Origin: an uncultured Shimia sp.
GTDB lineage: Bacteria; Pseudomonadota; Alphaproteobacteria; Rhodobacterales; Rhodobacteraceae
Direction of reading: 5' to 3'
NCBI RefSeq assembly: GCF_947498095.1
Contig: NZ_CANMJE010000001.1
Coordinates: forward strand, 496,001-560,000
Length of the DNA stretch: 64,000 nucleotides
The notes under the pieces were generated by a model that did not search any database, was not told the DNA's origin, and saw nothing but the letters and a program-made list of their open reading frames with translations. Numbering within the stretch: position 1 is the stretch's first letter; the number at the start of each line of letters is the position of its first letter. Shown here one piece after another: positions 42,074 through 51,394 of the stretch. A program made the translations under genes and the position numbers.

Positions 42074-43387
42074 TCACTTCTCTACATCGTCGTCAGGCCA
42101 ATCCCAAGATACGCCTGTAGAACGATCAAAGGCTTTACGGCACTCTGCTAACCTAGGGAAGACATAGCTACGTTTTCCGCCTGAACGGGTGTTCTGGATA
42201 CTTGGCACCATACGCTTCAAGAATTTGCCGACTTGGGTTTCAAGGCTCCTGCCTCGCACGCGCATGCCGTGACAGAAATCTTCAAAGTCGTTCATTACAC
42301 TTTGAACCGAAAGCCGACTGGGCCAACCACTTGAGTTTTGCGGCAAGGCTCCGGCCTGCAATCGTTCAAACCACCAACGTTCAAGTTCGTTCATAGAGAG
42401 CATCTTCTGCTCTACCAACGCACGCGTTTTTGGCACGGACCTGATTTCCACATCTGACAAATCCCAATCCATCAGCACCCGCATAAAGGCCGCTCTTCCG
42501 CCACTATCCATGAAACGAGCCATACTGGCGAAATAGGTCGTATTTCCTTGCTGTTCATCGGAAACGCTCAACACGGCGTACCTACGTTCGTCAAACTGTG
42601 CACGTATGACGTGCTCTTCATTGCTAGCGATGACCAATCTCATGAAGTTAGCGACCGGTAAGGCATCAATTCCCTTCTGCTCCATCAAGAAAGTTGGCTC
42701 TGAGATACGGGATTTCAGGACGTTTGCAGCGTGAGTGCGCGTGAAGGACCCTTCGTCTGCAAATACAAGCAAAGCGTTGGCTAGATGCGCGTTGAAACTG
42801 CCGGTGAGATGTTTTGGCTGCGTGGCAAGCACGTAATGGTTGGCGATAAGCGCGCCCATTTGTTGCATGAAAAAGCCCTTTCCGACCCCTTGGCGCCCCA
42901 ACAGCACAATGGCGGTGCCAGGCAATTCACGTGGCTTCTGCACCATGTGCGCAAAGTACGACATCAGATACTGATAGGCCTTTTCGTCAGAACTACAGAT
43001 GACCTCCCGCACGAAGGTGAGAAATCTGGAAGCGTCGCCTGGTCCCGGTTCGACAGAGAAGCCGAACCAAAGATTTAGGAAACTGTTATGCCCATGCTCC
43101 GGATCGAATAAAATGCCTCGAAACTGCTTTCGGTTCTGGCTGTTCAGCCAGATATCCACCCAGTTCACATGGTCAGGCTCAGACCGTCCTTGTCTATACA
43201 CTTCGATGTATCGGTTTGAATACTTCAGACGAATTCCACTCTCGCTGAAGAAGCAGAACCTTTTCCGTTTTAGTACCGGGTCTTCAACTATCTCTACTAT
43301 ACAAACCTTTCCGCCCACTGGGACAATTGCATAGCGCCGGTTCATGTAGAATACGACCTCTTCTCGAGTTTCAGGTAGTTTCGACAT
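42074..43387 (-). CDS. DUF5906/SF3-helicase-like replication protein
   Basis: 437 residues. The ATPase core has Walker A in VLLGRQGVGKGFFMQQ (near residue 165), Walker B in ANALLVFADEGSF and a sensor segment FMRLVIASNEEHVI. This is the phage/plasmid primase-helicase arrangement (DUF5906, virulence-associated E-like). There is no recognisable N-terminal primase or polymerase domain; residues 1-120 are unassigned. It probably unwinds an element origin, which would make the element able to replicate after excision. The small HTH gene precedes it on the same strand. Confidence 0.85.
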   Translation of the reverse strand: MSKLPETREEVVFYMNRRYAIVPVGGKVCIVEIVEDPVLKRKRFCFFSESGIRLKYSNRYIEVYRQGRSEPDHVNWVDIWLNSQNRKQFRGILFDPEHGHNSFLNLWFGFSVEPGPGDASRFLTFVREVICSSDEKAYQYLMSYFAHMVQKPRELPGTAIVLLGRQGVGKGFFMQQMGALIANHYVLATQPKHLTGSFNAHLANALLVFADEGSFTRTHAANVLKSRISEPTFLMEQKGIDALPVANFMRLVIASNEEHVIRAQFDERRYAVLSVSDEQQGNTTYFASMARFMDSGGRAAFMRVLMDWDLSDVEIRSVPKTRALVEQKMLSMNELERWWFERLQAGALPQNSSGWPSRLSVQSVMNDFEDFCHGMRVRGRSLETQVGKFLKRMVPSIQNTRSGGKRSYVFPRLAECRKAFDRSTGVSWDWPDDDVEK

Positions 43388-43494
43388 TTTGTTCTCCTTC
43401 TGGTGCCCACCGAAGTTGAACAGCGAAGACTTTTTCGTTATATTTCATGTGGATAAAACTCAGCCCGCTGTCCTTTCGAGGTGGCGGGTTTGTT

Positions 43495-43677
43495 TTAGTT
43501 TGCAGCTTCGGTGAAAGTGGCGAGCCAAACTTGTGCGGCGATAACGGGCACGACAACCCGTCCGCCAAGTCTTGCAACGCGTGGACCTGTTCCAGCCTTC
43601 CGCAGTCGATAGAACGAAGACCGGCTAACACCGTACGCTTCACAGAATTCATCGATTGAATATACTTTGGTGCTCAT
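43495..43677 (-). CDS. AlpA-like helix-turn-helix protein
   Basis: 60 residues from the ATG at 43677, which follows GGAGG. YSIDEFCEAYGVSRSSFYRLRKAGTGP is a MerR/AlpA-type HTH that fits excisionases and prophage activators. Located upstream of the helicase gene on the same strand, it probably serves as excisionase or activator of the element. The frame could extend to 43722 but the added residues are Arg-rich and unsupported. Confidence 0.8.
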   Translation of the reverse strand: MSTKVYSIDEFCEAYGVSRSSFYRLRKAGTGPRVARLGGRVVVPVIAAQVWLATFTEAAN

Positions 43678-43838
43678 CAGAGACCTCCTTGGTCGGAGGC
43701 GACGCCACAGCACGTGTCTCACCCCCTAGGTTAATGGGATGAGACATCTGCTACTCGCGTCAGAAGCTTCCGTCCCGCTGGTCTCACGCTGAGGCGTGGT
43801 CAATCCGACGCGGTTGTCTTGACGCTACCCGACACGCC

Positions 43839-44057
43839 ATGACACATCAAGAGATTTTTTATTGTGGGACAATGGCTTACACTGCATGCAGCGCTCTGCA
43901 GTTGCATGCAAATGACCCCTCATATCGATCCATCATATCCAACATCTCCGACCTGATTAGGATGCTGTGTGTGCTGTATGAGCCTTCAAAGAGTCCAGCC
44001 CAAGTCGTTAGCAAAAAATTAAAGTTGGAAAGGTTGGATATGTCGGATCGAGGCTAG
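43839..44057 (+). CDS. Small hypothetical protein
   Basis: A 72-residue open frame (MTHQEIFYCGTMAYTACSALQLH ... EPSKSPAQVVSKKLKLE). No family is recognised. It fills the gap between the AlpA-like gene and the next HTH gene. The last 12 codons overlap the left copy of the 26-bp repeat, and no good ribosome site is seen, so it may not be expressed. Confidence 0.35.
   Translation: MTHQEIFYCGTMAYTACSALQLHANDPSYRSIISNISDLIRMLCVLYEPSKSPAQVVSKKLKLERLDMSDRG
44024..44049 (+). repeat. 26-bp repeat of the element, copy 1
   Basis: Matches 53591-53616 (plus strand, 23 of 26 bases) and the complement of 53485-53510. The core is AGGTTGGATA followed three bases later by a GGATC end. Internally it looks like tandem GTTGGA/GGTTGGATA units. 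Confidence 0.7.
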
Positions 44058-44143
44058 CCCAGCATGGCAATAAAGCCTTCAGATGGTATCATAAAATCCA
44101 GTTGTTAGGATCCAGCCAGAGCTTTCGTAGGCAGGAGGGCAAG

Positions 44144-44560
44144 ATGCCAAGAACAGATAGTGTAGGCGATGAAGTAACCGGTTGTGAGCTGGGTTCACTG
44201 AGCCACTCTGGCACTTCAATCGGGTCTGTCCCGACACTGACCCAGATGATCCGATACGACGGCACAATCTATGCCCACGAATTCTGCCGGGTTACTGGGA
44301 TTAAGCCAAACACACTTCGAATGTCTCGAGCGAGAGGTAAGGGACCGCCCGCAAAGCGCATCTCGAACAACCGAGTCATCATGTCCTTACGAGACGCAGC
44401 GGCGTGGTTACAGGCGACTGGACGTTACGGCGAAGCCATACGACTTGCGGAATGGCTGGATCAAAGGTGGCGAGAAGCCGCTCGCGAACACCGGCAGATG
44501 GACGTGCCCTCAGTTCAGTTGGCTACGCGACACTTAGATTGGCGGACTGTGTCTGGTTGA
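44144..44560 (+). CDS. HTH-domain protein of the integrative element
   Basis: 138 residues from the ATG at 44144 behind AGGAGG. The middle (YAHEFCRVTGIKPNTLRMSRARGKGPPAKRI) resembles an excisionase/AlpA-type winged helix-turn-helix, followed by a helical tail (AAAWLQATGRYGEAIRLAEWLDQRWREAAREH). No named family is recognised. It may be a second DNA-binding accessory factor for replication or excision. Confidence 0.65.
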   Translation: MPRTDSVGDEVTGCELGSLSHSGTSIGSVPTLTQMIRYDGTIYAHEFCRVTGIKPNTLRMSRARGKGPPAKRISNNRVIMSLRDAAAWLQATGRYGEAIRLAEWLDQRWREAAREHRQMDVPSVQLATRHLDWRTVSG

Positions 44561-44759
44561 GTTGCGTGGTTGCTGCAAAGAACACCCAAAACGACGCAGT
44601 AACGCCTTGGTGGCGCACGGTGACTCCTGTTCGTTTTCTGCGATTGACTGTTTCTGCCGGGTCCGGACGTTCGAGATAATCCAGATATACGACCGTTCAG
44701 CGGGACCAAGCGGCCGTTTGGTGAATGTCCGCTTTCCAGAAGCGGCATTCGGTAGGGAG

Positions 44760-45785
44760 CTAAGCTTCCCTGTGCGATCGTTTGAAGGCTGCCGGGGACA
44801 TCCCGGTCCATTTCCGAAACGCTCGCGAGAACGCTGTGGGGTCGGCATAACCCAACCTTCGAGCTATCTCGGCAACCGACGTATTTCCTTCGATGAGATG
44901 GCTTTCAGCGGCATCCTGTCTTAATCGCGCAATCACCTGCGAGGCCGTCAGACCATAGGGTTTCAGCCGGTTGTTAAGCGTTTCGCGATGAAAGCCACAA
45001 AGGTCGGCTAAGGCATCGACACCAAACTCCGGTTCAGCCAAATGCACCCGTATCAGTCCTTCCAGTCCGGCAAGGAAATCCAGCGGCGCGGCCAGATCAT
45101 TGTCCTTGATCCAGAGGTCTGACGGGTCTTCCAATGCCTCTTGTGTCAGCCGGTAGCTCAGCCAGTTTGACGGAAACCTGATCGAAAACCCCTGCGGCGC
45201 ACACTGGATTGCTTTGACGCCATGAAACTGTTCGGGGAGCGCATTCGGATCGTTGACTTGCAGAATGACCTGGTGGGGGTCCCATCTGAAATCCAGAACC
45301 CGATGCAACAGGGATATCCAGACGCTGGCCTGAAACGCATCGGCCTGCGCCGGTGAAACAGAAATGGCAAAGTTTCGTCTGGCGTGGAAATACGTGTGCT
45401 CGTCTTCGACAAGGAGCGATTGGGTGACAGCATTGGATTCCTTGGAAATCGCCTGCGTGAACCTTGTGAAGAAGTCTCCTAGTGTCAGCGCGTCCGCCAA
45501 CATGTTGCCAAGTGGCAGAAACCGAACAAGGTCGACGGACTGACCGACTGTGGCGCAGAACACCGGTGATGTGGCATCGGCCACAGCCTGAAAAATCTGG
45601 TAAACCGTGTCATGGGGCACGAAATTCTGCCGGTCCATCACCTGGGCTTCATTTAGTCCGAGCGGATCGAGGGCGAACGCCGGTTCGATGTTCACTTTGC
45701 GAAGGGCGGCGACAACAGGACCCGCAACGGACGCCCTGACGAGCGGCAGTGTCTTGTCCGATTTCCTGATACGTTCGCCGGTCAT
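44760..45785 (-). CDS. AraC-family transcriptional regulator (Arabinose_bd domain, PF12625-like)
   Basis: 341 residues. The N-terminal domain (about 15-205) resembles the OruR/ArgR-type AraC ligand region (PLVRASVAGPVVAALRKVNIEP, FLPLGNMLADALTLGDFFTRFTQ). The C-terminal HTH pair is ALADLCGFHRETLNNRLKPYGLTASQVIARLR and SVAEIARRLGYADPTAFSRAFRKWTGMSPAAFKR. It is divergent from the amidohydrolase operon across a 183-base gap with repeated GCCAAAA boxes. It is therefore the likely activator of the exported hydrolase module and may sense its substrate or product. Confidence 0.92.
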   Translation of the reverse strand: MTGERIRKSDKTLPLVRASVAGPVVAALRKVNIEPAFALDPLGLNEAQVMDRQNFVPHDTVYQIFQAVADATSPVFCATVGQSVDLVRFLPLGNMLADALTLGDFFTRFTQAISKESNAVTQSLLVEDEHTYFHARRNFAISVSPAQADAFQASVWISLLHRVLDFRWDPHQVILQVNDPNALPEQFHGVKAIQCAPQGFSIRFPSNWLSYRLTQEALEDPSDLWIKDNDLAAPLDFLAGLEGLIRVHLAEPEFGVDALADLCGFHRETLNNRLKPYGLTASQVIARLRQDAAESHLIEGNTSVAEIARRLGYADPTAFSRAFRKWTGMSPAAFKRSHREA

Positions 45786-45819
45786 TGCGCCTCCTCTTCG
45801 TTGAAACTAGGACGGAGGT

Positions 45820-45908
45820 GCCAAAAATTTCTACTGAAAACGCGCCAAACCTTGCAGTTTGCCAAAACTAATTTTTAACCTCCGACAAGATGTCAGGCAA
45901 TTTTTGGC
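45820..45908. promoter_or_regulatory. Candidate AraC operator boxes
   Basis: GCCAAAA occurs at 45820-45826 and 45861-45867, and its complement TTTTGGC at 45902-45908. A weaker GCGCCAAAC lies at 45842. The 41-base spacing is close to four helical turns. Their place between the AraC gene and its divergent operon suggests regulator binding sites. Confidence 0.5.
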
Positions 45909-45968
45909 TCAGTCCCTAAACTCATATTGGGAACCCAAGTTCCTTGATTCGCAGAAAGGAATGCCGCC

Positions 45969-47330
45969 ATGATTTCGAAACTGGCCCAAGTTCTGACGAC
46001 GACGACCCTTGTCGCAGGTCTTTTGTCTTCAACCCATGCCTTTGCACAAGAGGAAAGCTTTCCGATCCTCTTTACCAATGTGCACGTCTTTGACGGCGTC
46101 AATGAAGAGCGGATCGAGAATGCCAATGTGCTAGTGGTCGACAATTTGATTGCCGAGGTCTCGGCCGAGCCTTTGGCCGTGGCGAACGCTCGGATCATCG
46201 ATGGCGGTGGCCGGACGCTGATGCCGGGGCTGATTGATGCGCATGTGCACATGGCCATCACTGAACCGATTGCGGATCTGAGGGACAATTTCGACTGGAT
46301 GTATTGGGGGGCCACATCGACGGTGGAAGCAGAAAAGATGCTGTTGCGCGGCTTTACTTCCGTCCGCGATGCGGGTGGGCCAGCGATGGGGCTTCAGAAG
46401 GCCATCGACCGCGGAAAAGCCGTGGGTCCGCGGATCTATCCGTCCGGCCCCGTGATCTCGCAGACCTCGGGGCATGGCGAGCACAGGCACTACACGGAAC
46501 CGCATCCCAATTTCGAAGGGTCCTCGCCCTCGTTCTTCAACCAGCACCTTGAGTTTCTTGCTGACGGCGTTCCAGAAGTTCTGCGCGCGACGCGGGAGGC
46601 ACTGCGTCTGGGCGCATCGCAAATAAAGGTCATGGCGGGCGGTGGTGTGTCCTCCAGCGTGGATCCGCTGCACACCGTGCAATACCTGCCCGAAGAACTG
46701 GAGGCCGCGGTCAGAGCTGCGGCGGATTATGATACTTACGTTCTTGTACACGTCTACAATGACGAAAGCATTCTGCGATCCATTGAAGCCGGTGTGCAAA
46801 GTATCGATCATGCACAATTGATGACCGAAGTGTCTGCTCAAGCGATCAAGGATGCGGATGTTTGGGTTGTCCCATATTACTCGCTTCTGGGGCTGGATGA
46901 GGAAACCGTCGTCAAAGTCCTCGGCCCGCTCGCAGCGCCGAAATTTCTTGCGGTTCAGGCCGGATCCAGAAATCAGATGAAGCTTCTGAAAGAGTTTGGC
47001 ATCGAGAAAGTCGCCTTTTCGACCGACATTATCGGGGACCCTGCCGCACTGACCAAGCAGAATGATGAGTTCAAATACCGCCTCGAGGAGTGGTCCTCTT
47101 ACGAGGTGCTCATGCAGGCGACGTCGAAAGCCGGTGAGTTGTTGGCCCTGTCAGGCAAACTCAATCCCTATCCCGAAGGTCCGCTCGGTGTGATTGCAGA
47201 AGGGGCTTATGCCGACATTCTACTGGTCGATGGAAACCCGGTCGAAGACGCCCTGATCATGACCGACTACGAGAACAACTTCGATCTGATCATGAAAGAC
47301 GGCGTGATTTACAAGAATACACTCGACTGA
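45969..47330 (+). CDS. Exported amidohydrolase, first sister copy
   Basis: 453 residues. A signal peptide (MISKLAQVLTTTTLVAGLLSSTHAFA) precedes an imidazolonepropionase/prolidase-like amidohydrolase. Metal ligands are DAHVHM, the probably carbamylated Lys in ASQIKVMAGGGVSS, HVYND, IDHAQLM and the catalytic Asp in AFSTDIIGD. The C-terminal DILLVDGNPVEDALIM closes the beta-sandwich. Related enzymes are metal-dependent dipeptidases (Sgx9260-like), ochratoxinases and organophosphate hydrolases. First gene of the cargo operon, and sister to the next gene (shared FTNVHVFDGVNE and GRTLMPGLID). Confidence 0.9.
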   Translation: MISKLAQVLTTTTLVAGLLSSTHAFAQEESFPILFTNVHVFDGVNEERIENANVLVVDNLIAEVSAEPLAVANARIIDGGGRTLMPGLIDAHVHMAITEPIADLRDNFDWMYWGATSTVEAEKMLLRGFTSVRDAGGPAMGLQKAIDRGKAVGPRIYPSGPVISQTSGHGEHRHYTEPHPNFEGSSPSFFNQHLEFLADGVPEVLRATREALRLGASQIKVMAGGGVSSSVDPLHTVQYLPEELEAAVRAAADYDTYVLVHVYNDESILRSIEAGVQSIDHAQLMTEVSAQAIKDADVWVVPYYSLLGLDEETVVKVLGPLAAPKFLAVQAGSRNQMKLLKEFGIEKVAFSTDIIGDPAALTKQNDEFKYRLEEWSSYEVLMQATSKAGELLALSGKLNPYPEGPLGVIAEGAYADILLVDGNPVEDALIMTDYENNFDLIMKDGVIYKNTLD

Positions 47331-47396
47331 GTGTGGCGCGGGGTGAAGTTACCTCGGCATCCCGCGCACCCAAAACACTGAACGAAAGGCCACTCG

Positions 47397-48788
47397 ATGA
47401 AACAGCTTAAACAGATTGCAGTGACGGCAAGCGCGTTCGTATTCGCGGCGAGCGTTTCGTTTGCGCAGGACGCTTTGCCTCAAACACTGTTCACCAACGT
47501 GCATGTCTTTGACGGCGTGAACGAGGCGCGGATCGAAAACGCCAGCGTTCTGGTTGAAGGTAACCTGATTAAGGAAGTTTCGACCGACGCCATCGACGCG
47601 CCGGACGCCACCGTGATCGACGGCGACGGACGCACGCTGATGCCAGGTTTAATCGACAGCCACGTTCACCTGAACCTGACCGGCCTATTTACAAGCTTTG
47701 GCGGCGCTGAATATGCCAATTGGGATGGAATTGGCGCAATGGCGGCTGCGAACGCGCGAGATTACCTGATGGATGGCTACACGACGGTTCGGGACGCCTG
47801 CGGCCAGGGCGATGCGATGAAGAAGCTGATCGATCAGGATATAATCGTCGGACCGCGGGTTTACCCAAGCGGTGCCTGCATCGGTCCGCAATCCGGTCAC
47901 ACGGACTGGCGGAGCCCGCGTGCCCGAGCCGAAGGTGGCCCTGTCACACAGGTCGAGGAGCTTAATCTCGCGGTCGTCGCAGACGGCGTAGACGAAATCA
48001 GGGCAGCCGCGCGCAGAAACCTTAGCTTCGGCGCCACGCAGATCAAGCTTACGGTTGGCGGTGGTGTTTCCTCTGAATTGGACCCCCTCTGGTCCGTTGG
48101 GTACAGCGTGGAAGAGATCAAAGCCGCAGTGGACGCGGCCGCATTTTATGACACATATGTGTTCGTACACGCCTATACAGACGAGACTGTCAAACTGGCT
48201 CTCGATGCCGGAGTGAAGGTCATTGACCACGGCCAGATGGTCACCGAAGAAACCGTAAAGCGCATGGCAGATGAAGGTATTATCTGGTCTCTAAATACCG
48301 CGGGGTTCTCACCGATCCTGTTTGAGCACCCCAACTTTGCGCCCGGCACGCCCGCAGGTATCAAACTCGCGGTTGCTCAGGACCAAAGCAAAGATCTCAT
48401 TGAACTGGTCAAGAAGTACAAGCCCAAGATTGTGCACAACGTGGATACAGTACTTTCAACGCTTGATCAGGGCCGTGCTCACCGCGATTTCGAGAAGTAC
48501 CAGTTTGCCGACTGGTTCGGAAATTATGCCATGCTGGTTTCGGCCACATCGGCGGGGGGCGAGCTGGCGCAATTGACAGGACAACGCAATCCTTACCCCG
48601 AGAAACTGGGCGTGATTGAAGAAGGCGCCTATGCCGATATCCTGATCGTCGATGGCAACCCGCTTGAAGACTTGTCCGTATTGGGTGCCCAGCCAAAGTG
48701 GTTTGACGCAGAACCCCGCCAAGAAGGTTTTGATACCATCCGCGTCATTATGAAGGACGGCAAGTTCTACAAGAACACGCTGGAGTGA
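47397..48788 (+). CDS. Exported amidohydrolase, second sister copy
   Basis: 463 residues with a signal peptide (MKQLKQIAVTASAFVFAASVSFA). Same fold as its upstream neighbour, with ligands in DSHVHLN, the Lys in ATQIKLTVGGGVSS, HAYTD, IDHGQMV and the Asp in HNVDTVL. The loop after the first metal site differs (FTSFGGAEYANWDGIG), and the Asp motif is HNVDT instead of FSTDI, so substrate preference has probably diverged after tandem duplication. It is separated by 66 bases from the first copy and by 104 bases from the next gene. Confidence 0.9.
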   Translation: MKQLKQIAVTASAFVFAASVSFAQDALPQTLFTNVHVFDGVNEARIENASVLVEGNLIKEVSTDAIDAPDATVIDGDGRTLMPGLIDSHVHLNLTGLFTSFGGAEYANWDGIGAMAAANARDYLMDGYTTVRDACGQGDAMKKLIDQDIIVGPRVYPSGACIGPQSGHTDWRSPRARAEGGPVTQVEELNLAVVADGVDEIRAAARRNLSFGATQIKLTVGGGVSSELDPLWSVGYSVEEIKAAVDAAAFYDTYVFVHAYTDETVKLALDAGVKVIDHGQMVTEETVKRMADEGIIWSLNTAGFSPILFEHPNFAPGTPAGIKLAVAQDQSKDLIELVKKYKPKIVHNVDTVLSTLDQGRAHRDFEKYQFADWFGNYAMLVSATSAGGELAQLTGQRNPYPEKLGVIEEGAYADILIVDGNPLEDLSVLGAQPKWFDAEPRQEGFDTIRVIMKDGKFYKNTLE

Positions 48789-48892
48789 TAAGCGGAGGCT
48801 CTTTGAAATCTGACAATGTCTGCGCCGGATCGAACCTTTTCTGGCGCAGGCAGACAAGCCAAACAGCAATCCCCTGCCGAAGGAAGACACCA

Positions 48893-50545
48893 GTGCGCAT
48901 ATCCCCGATACTCGCCGCAGTGCTCAGCGTCACCGCTGGGCTTGCGCAAGCCCAAGACACGACAGTTTTCACCAACGCCAATATCCTGACCATGGATGCC
49001 GGTTTCTCTGTGGCGCAGGCGATCGCCATTCAGGGCAACCGTATTGTAGCGGTCGGTGCTGAAGCGGATGTGATGGCTGAAGCCGGACAAGGTTCAACGG
49101 TTGTTGATGTGGCAGGAAGCACGATTATGCCTGGCTTCATAGATGCGCATACTCATCCTGTTGGCGGGGGTGCCTCTTCTGTCTTTGACAATGTGGGAGT
49201 TGACCGTTTTTCCACAGTGGAAGAGGCACTTGAGTACATGAAAGAAGCCTCAGATGGCCAAGGACCTTCCGATTGGGCATTGTTCGTGAACCTCGATCTG
49301 GCAACGCAATCCTTTGCCGATGGCCTTGTTACCCGGGATCATTTGGATTCAATCGCGCCCGACACGCCGATGGTCATCTGGCAAGCGGGTGGCCACAAGA
49401 TGACCGTAAATTCTTTTGTGTTGGACTTGATGGGGGTGACTGACGACGCGCCAGATCCCGAGGGTGCACAATTCGGGCGGTTCGACGACGGTCGTCCAGA
49501 CGGAAACTTGTCCGGTGGGGCGCTTTTGTTCGGTGCGTTGTCCGTTATTGAGCCTTATCAAAATTACGACCGCGTCGAAGGCACAAAGGCAATCGCTCAG
49601 GATTGGGCGACAAAAGGGCTGACAGCAGTTGGCGTGGCCGGGGTTGCCAATCCCGGAGATTGGGAGGTCTTTGAAGCTCTCGGTGCTGACGCTGAGTTTC
49701 CAATTCGTACACGTAGCTATCTTCAATGGGCAGAGCTCGACGCTTGGGACGAAGCGGGCGTTGAACCTGGGAAGGGTGATGCCATGGCGCGGGTCGTCGG
49801 CTGGAAGATTTCGGCAGATGGATCAAATCAGGCATACACTGGGCTGCAACGCGAACCCTATCTGAATTCGGATAACTACGGGCTCGCTTATATGCTCCAG
49901 AACGACATCAACTTTGCGGTATATGACGGAACAAGACGCGGCGGTCAGATGGCCATGCACGGAAATGGGAATGCGTCCATCGACAACATCATCGCTGCGG
50001 TCGAAAGAGCCCGTGCAGAAGGCGTTGATGTTGTTCGACCGCGTATTGAACATTGCTCGATCACCGAAGACGATCAGATCGCCAAGCTCAAAGAACTGGA
50101 CATCTCGTGTTCTTTCTTGATTGCACACGTACTCTACTGGGGAGGAGCGTTCCGGGATACCGTGTTCGGCCCTGAAAAAGCGGTAAAACTGGATCGCACT
50201 GGCAGCTTTGAGAGGGCCGGTGTGCCCTATTCTTTGCACACAGATTATTCAGTCTCAGTTCTTTCTCCTCTGGAAATGGTCGAAGCTGCAGTCACAAGAT
50301 CCCTTTTTACGGACCCGGAGACAGTACTTGGCGAACATGAAAGAGCCTCGGTCGATATGGCGCTGCGGGCGGTTACAAGCGTTCCGGCATTTCAACTCTT
50401 GTCCGAAGAAGAGATCGGCAGTCTTGAGGTCGGCAAACTGGCCGATTTCGTGATCCTTGCCCAAAACCCCCGCGAAGTAGCCGCCGAACAAATCAGCGAA
50501 ATCGAAGTGGAGCAAACCTGGATGGACGGGAAGAGAGTTCATTGA
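48893..50545 (+). CDS. Exported YtcJ-type amidohydrolase
   Basis: 550 residues from the GTG at 48893, which follows GAAGGAAG and yields a signal peptide (MRISPILAAVLSVTAGLAQA); a frame from 48785 lacks one. Amidohydrolase_3 features are DAHTHPVGGG, the Lys in VVGWKISADGSNQ, MHGNGNASIDNII, IEHCSI and the Asp in LHTDYSV. YtcJ/LAF3-like proteins hydrolyse N-acyl or formamide-type compounds, mostly with unknown natural substrates. Third enzyme of the exported module. Confidence 0.88.
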   Translation: MRISPILAAVLSVTAGLAQAQDTTVFTNANILTMDAGFSVAQAIAIQGNRIVAVGAEADVMAEAGQGSTVVDVAGSTIMPGFIDAHTHPVGGGASSVFDNVGVDRFSTVEEALEYMKEASDGQGPSDWALFVNLDLATQSFADGLVTRDHLDSIAPDTPMVIWQAGGHKMTVNSFVLDLMGVTDDAPDPEGAQFGRFDDGRPDGNLSGGALLFGALSVIEPYQNYDRVEGTKAIAQDWATKGLTAVGVAGVANPGDWEVFEALGADAEFPIRTRSYLQWAELDAWDEAGVEPGKGDAMARVVGWKISADGSNQAYTGLQREPYLNSDNYGLAYMLQNDINFAVYDGTRRGGQMAMHGNGNASIDNIIAAVERARAEGVDVVRPRIEHCSITEDDQIAKLKELDISCSFLIAHVLYWGGAFRDTVFGPEKAVKLDRTGSFERAGVPYSLHTDYSVSVLSPLEMVEAAVTRSLFTDPETVLGEHERASVDMALRAVTSVPAFQLLSEEEIGSLEVGKLADFVILAQNPREVAAEQISEIEVEQTWMDGKRVH

Positions 50546-50608
50546 AATCTCCAGCCAGCTTTCCAAGTTGGCTGGCAGCCCCGGAAACCAAAAAAGCGAG
50601 AACCTAAC

Positions 50609-51370
50609 ATGCGCCAATTCATTTCTGCCCTTGCTGTTATTATTGCAGGAAACCCGCTTTTTGCAGAGGTTGCGCAGATCAATTGGACTGACCTAATCGA
50701 CCAAGGCGTTCAATCCTACGAGGACCCTTTCCGTGATCTGAGTTACGAACAGATCGACGGCTTGCGGCAGGTGGTGAAATTGCAATCTGAATTGGAAGGA
50801 GAAAACCCGCCGGCAGATGCTGCGGAGACGCTGGCCGAGGTCAAGAAATCCCTTTCCGACGAAGGTGTGGATGCCGATTGGCTTATTTCCCAAAGGTGGG
50901 TTATCGCCGACCGGAGAAAGCTGGCACGAGAGGCCGGAAACCCTGCGAAAGACGGGGCGATCATCAAACTAGGTGGATTTGTAATCCCGGCACCCGCAGC
51001 AGAGGATGGCACGCCCATGGGCTATCTGGTTCCTGAGCGGGGGATGTGCAGCCACGTACCTCCACCACCGCCAAACCAGATGGTTCGCTTGCGTCTGACC
51101 AATGGCTGGAATGCAACCAAGATGCATGAACCTATTGTCGTGACGGGCCAGATCCAGATTCAACAAACCAAAGAACGAATGATGGTGGTCGACGGCGTCG
51201 TTTCGATGAACGCAACTTTCTCGATGGATGTTTCGGACGTGCAAACCTTCGATCAACCTGCGGTAAGGCGATCATTCACTGCTGAGCATTCTGGTTCAAA
51301 AAACGAGCGGGCGGCGGGCCTCCCCAACAAGTTAAGGCGAAACGGTCATTCTCAAACTGAGAAACGATAA
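50609..51370 (+). CDS. Exported DUF3299 protein
   Basis: 253 residues. A signal peptide (MRQFISALAVIIAGNPLFA) is followed by NWTDLID and the DUF3299 core: IIKLGGFVIPAP, GYLVPERGMCSHVPPPPPNQMVRL and PIVVTGQIQ. The function of DUF3299 is unknown; members are periplasmic or lipoproteins often near transporters. Residues about 45-120 form a helical insert. The C-terminal 25 residues are basic and look like an added tail. Confidence 0.78.
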   Translation: MRQFISALAVIIAGNPLFAEVAQINWTDLIDQGVQSYEDPFRDLSYEQIDGLRQVVKLQSELEGENPPADAAETLAEVKKSLSDEGVDADWLISQRWVIADRRKLAREAGNPAKDGAIIKLGGFVIPAPAAEDGTPMGYLVPERGMCSHVPPPPPNQMVRLRLTNGWNATKMHEPIVVTGQIQIQQTKERMMVVDGVVSMNATFSMDVSDVQTFDQPAVRRSFTAEHSGSKNERAAGLPNKLRRNGHSQTEKR

Positions 51371-51394
51371 ATAAAATTATAGAAAGGGCGTACT

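Noticed and set aside
44561..44759. Possible gene remnant between the HTH gene and the AraC gene
   Set aside because: No reading frame with recognisable motifs; short frames there are shadows of the AraC end or random.
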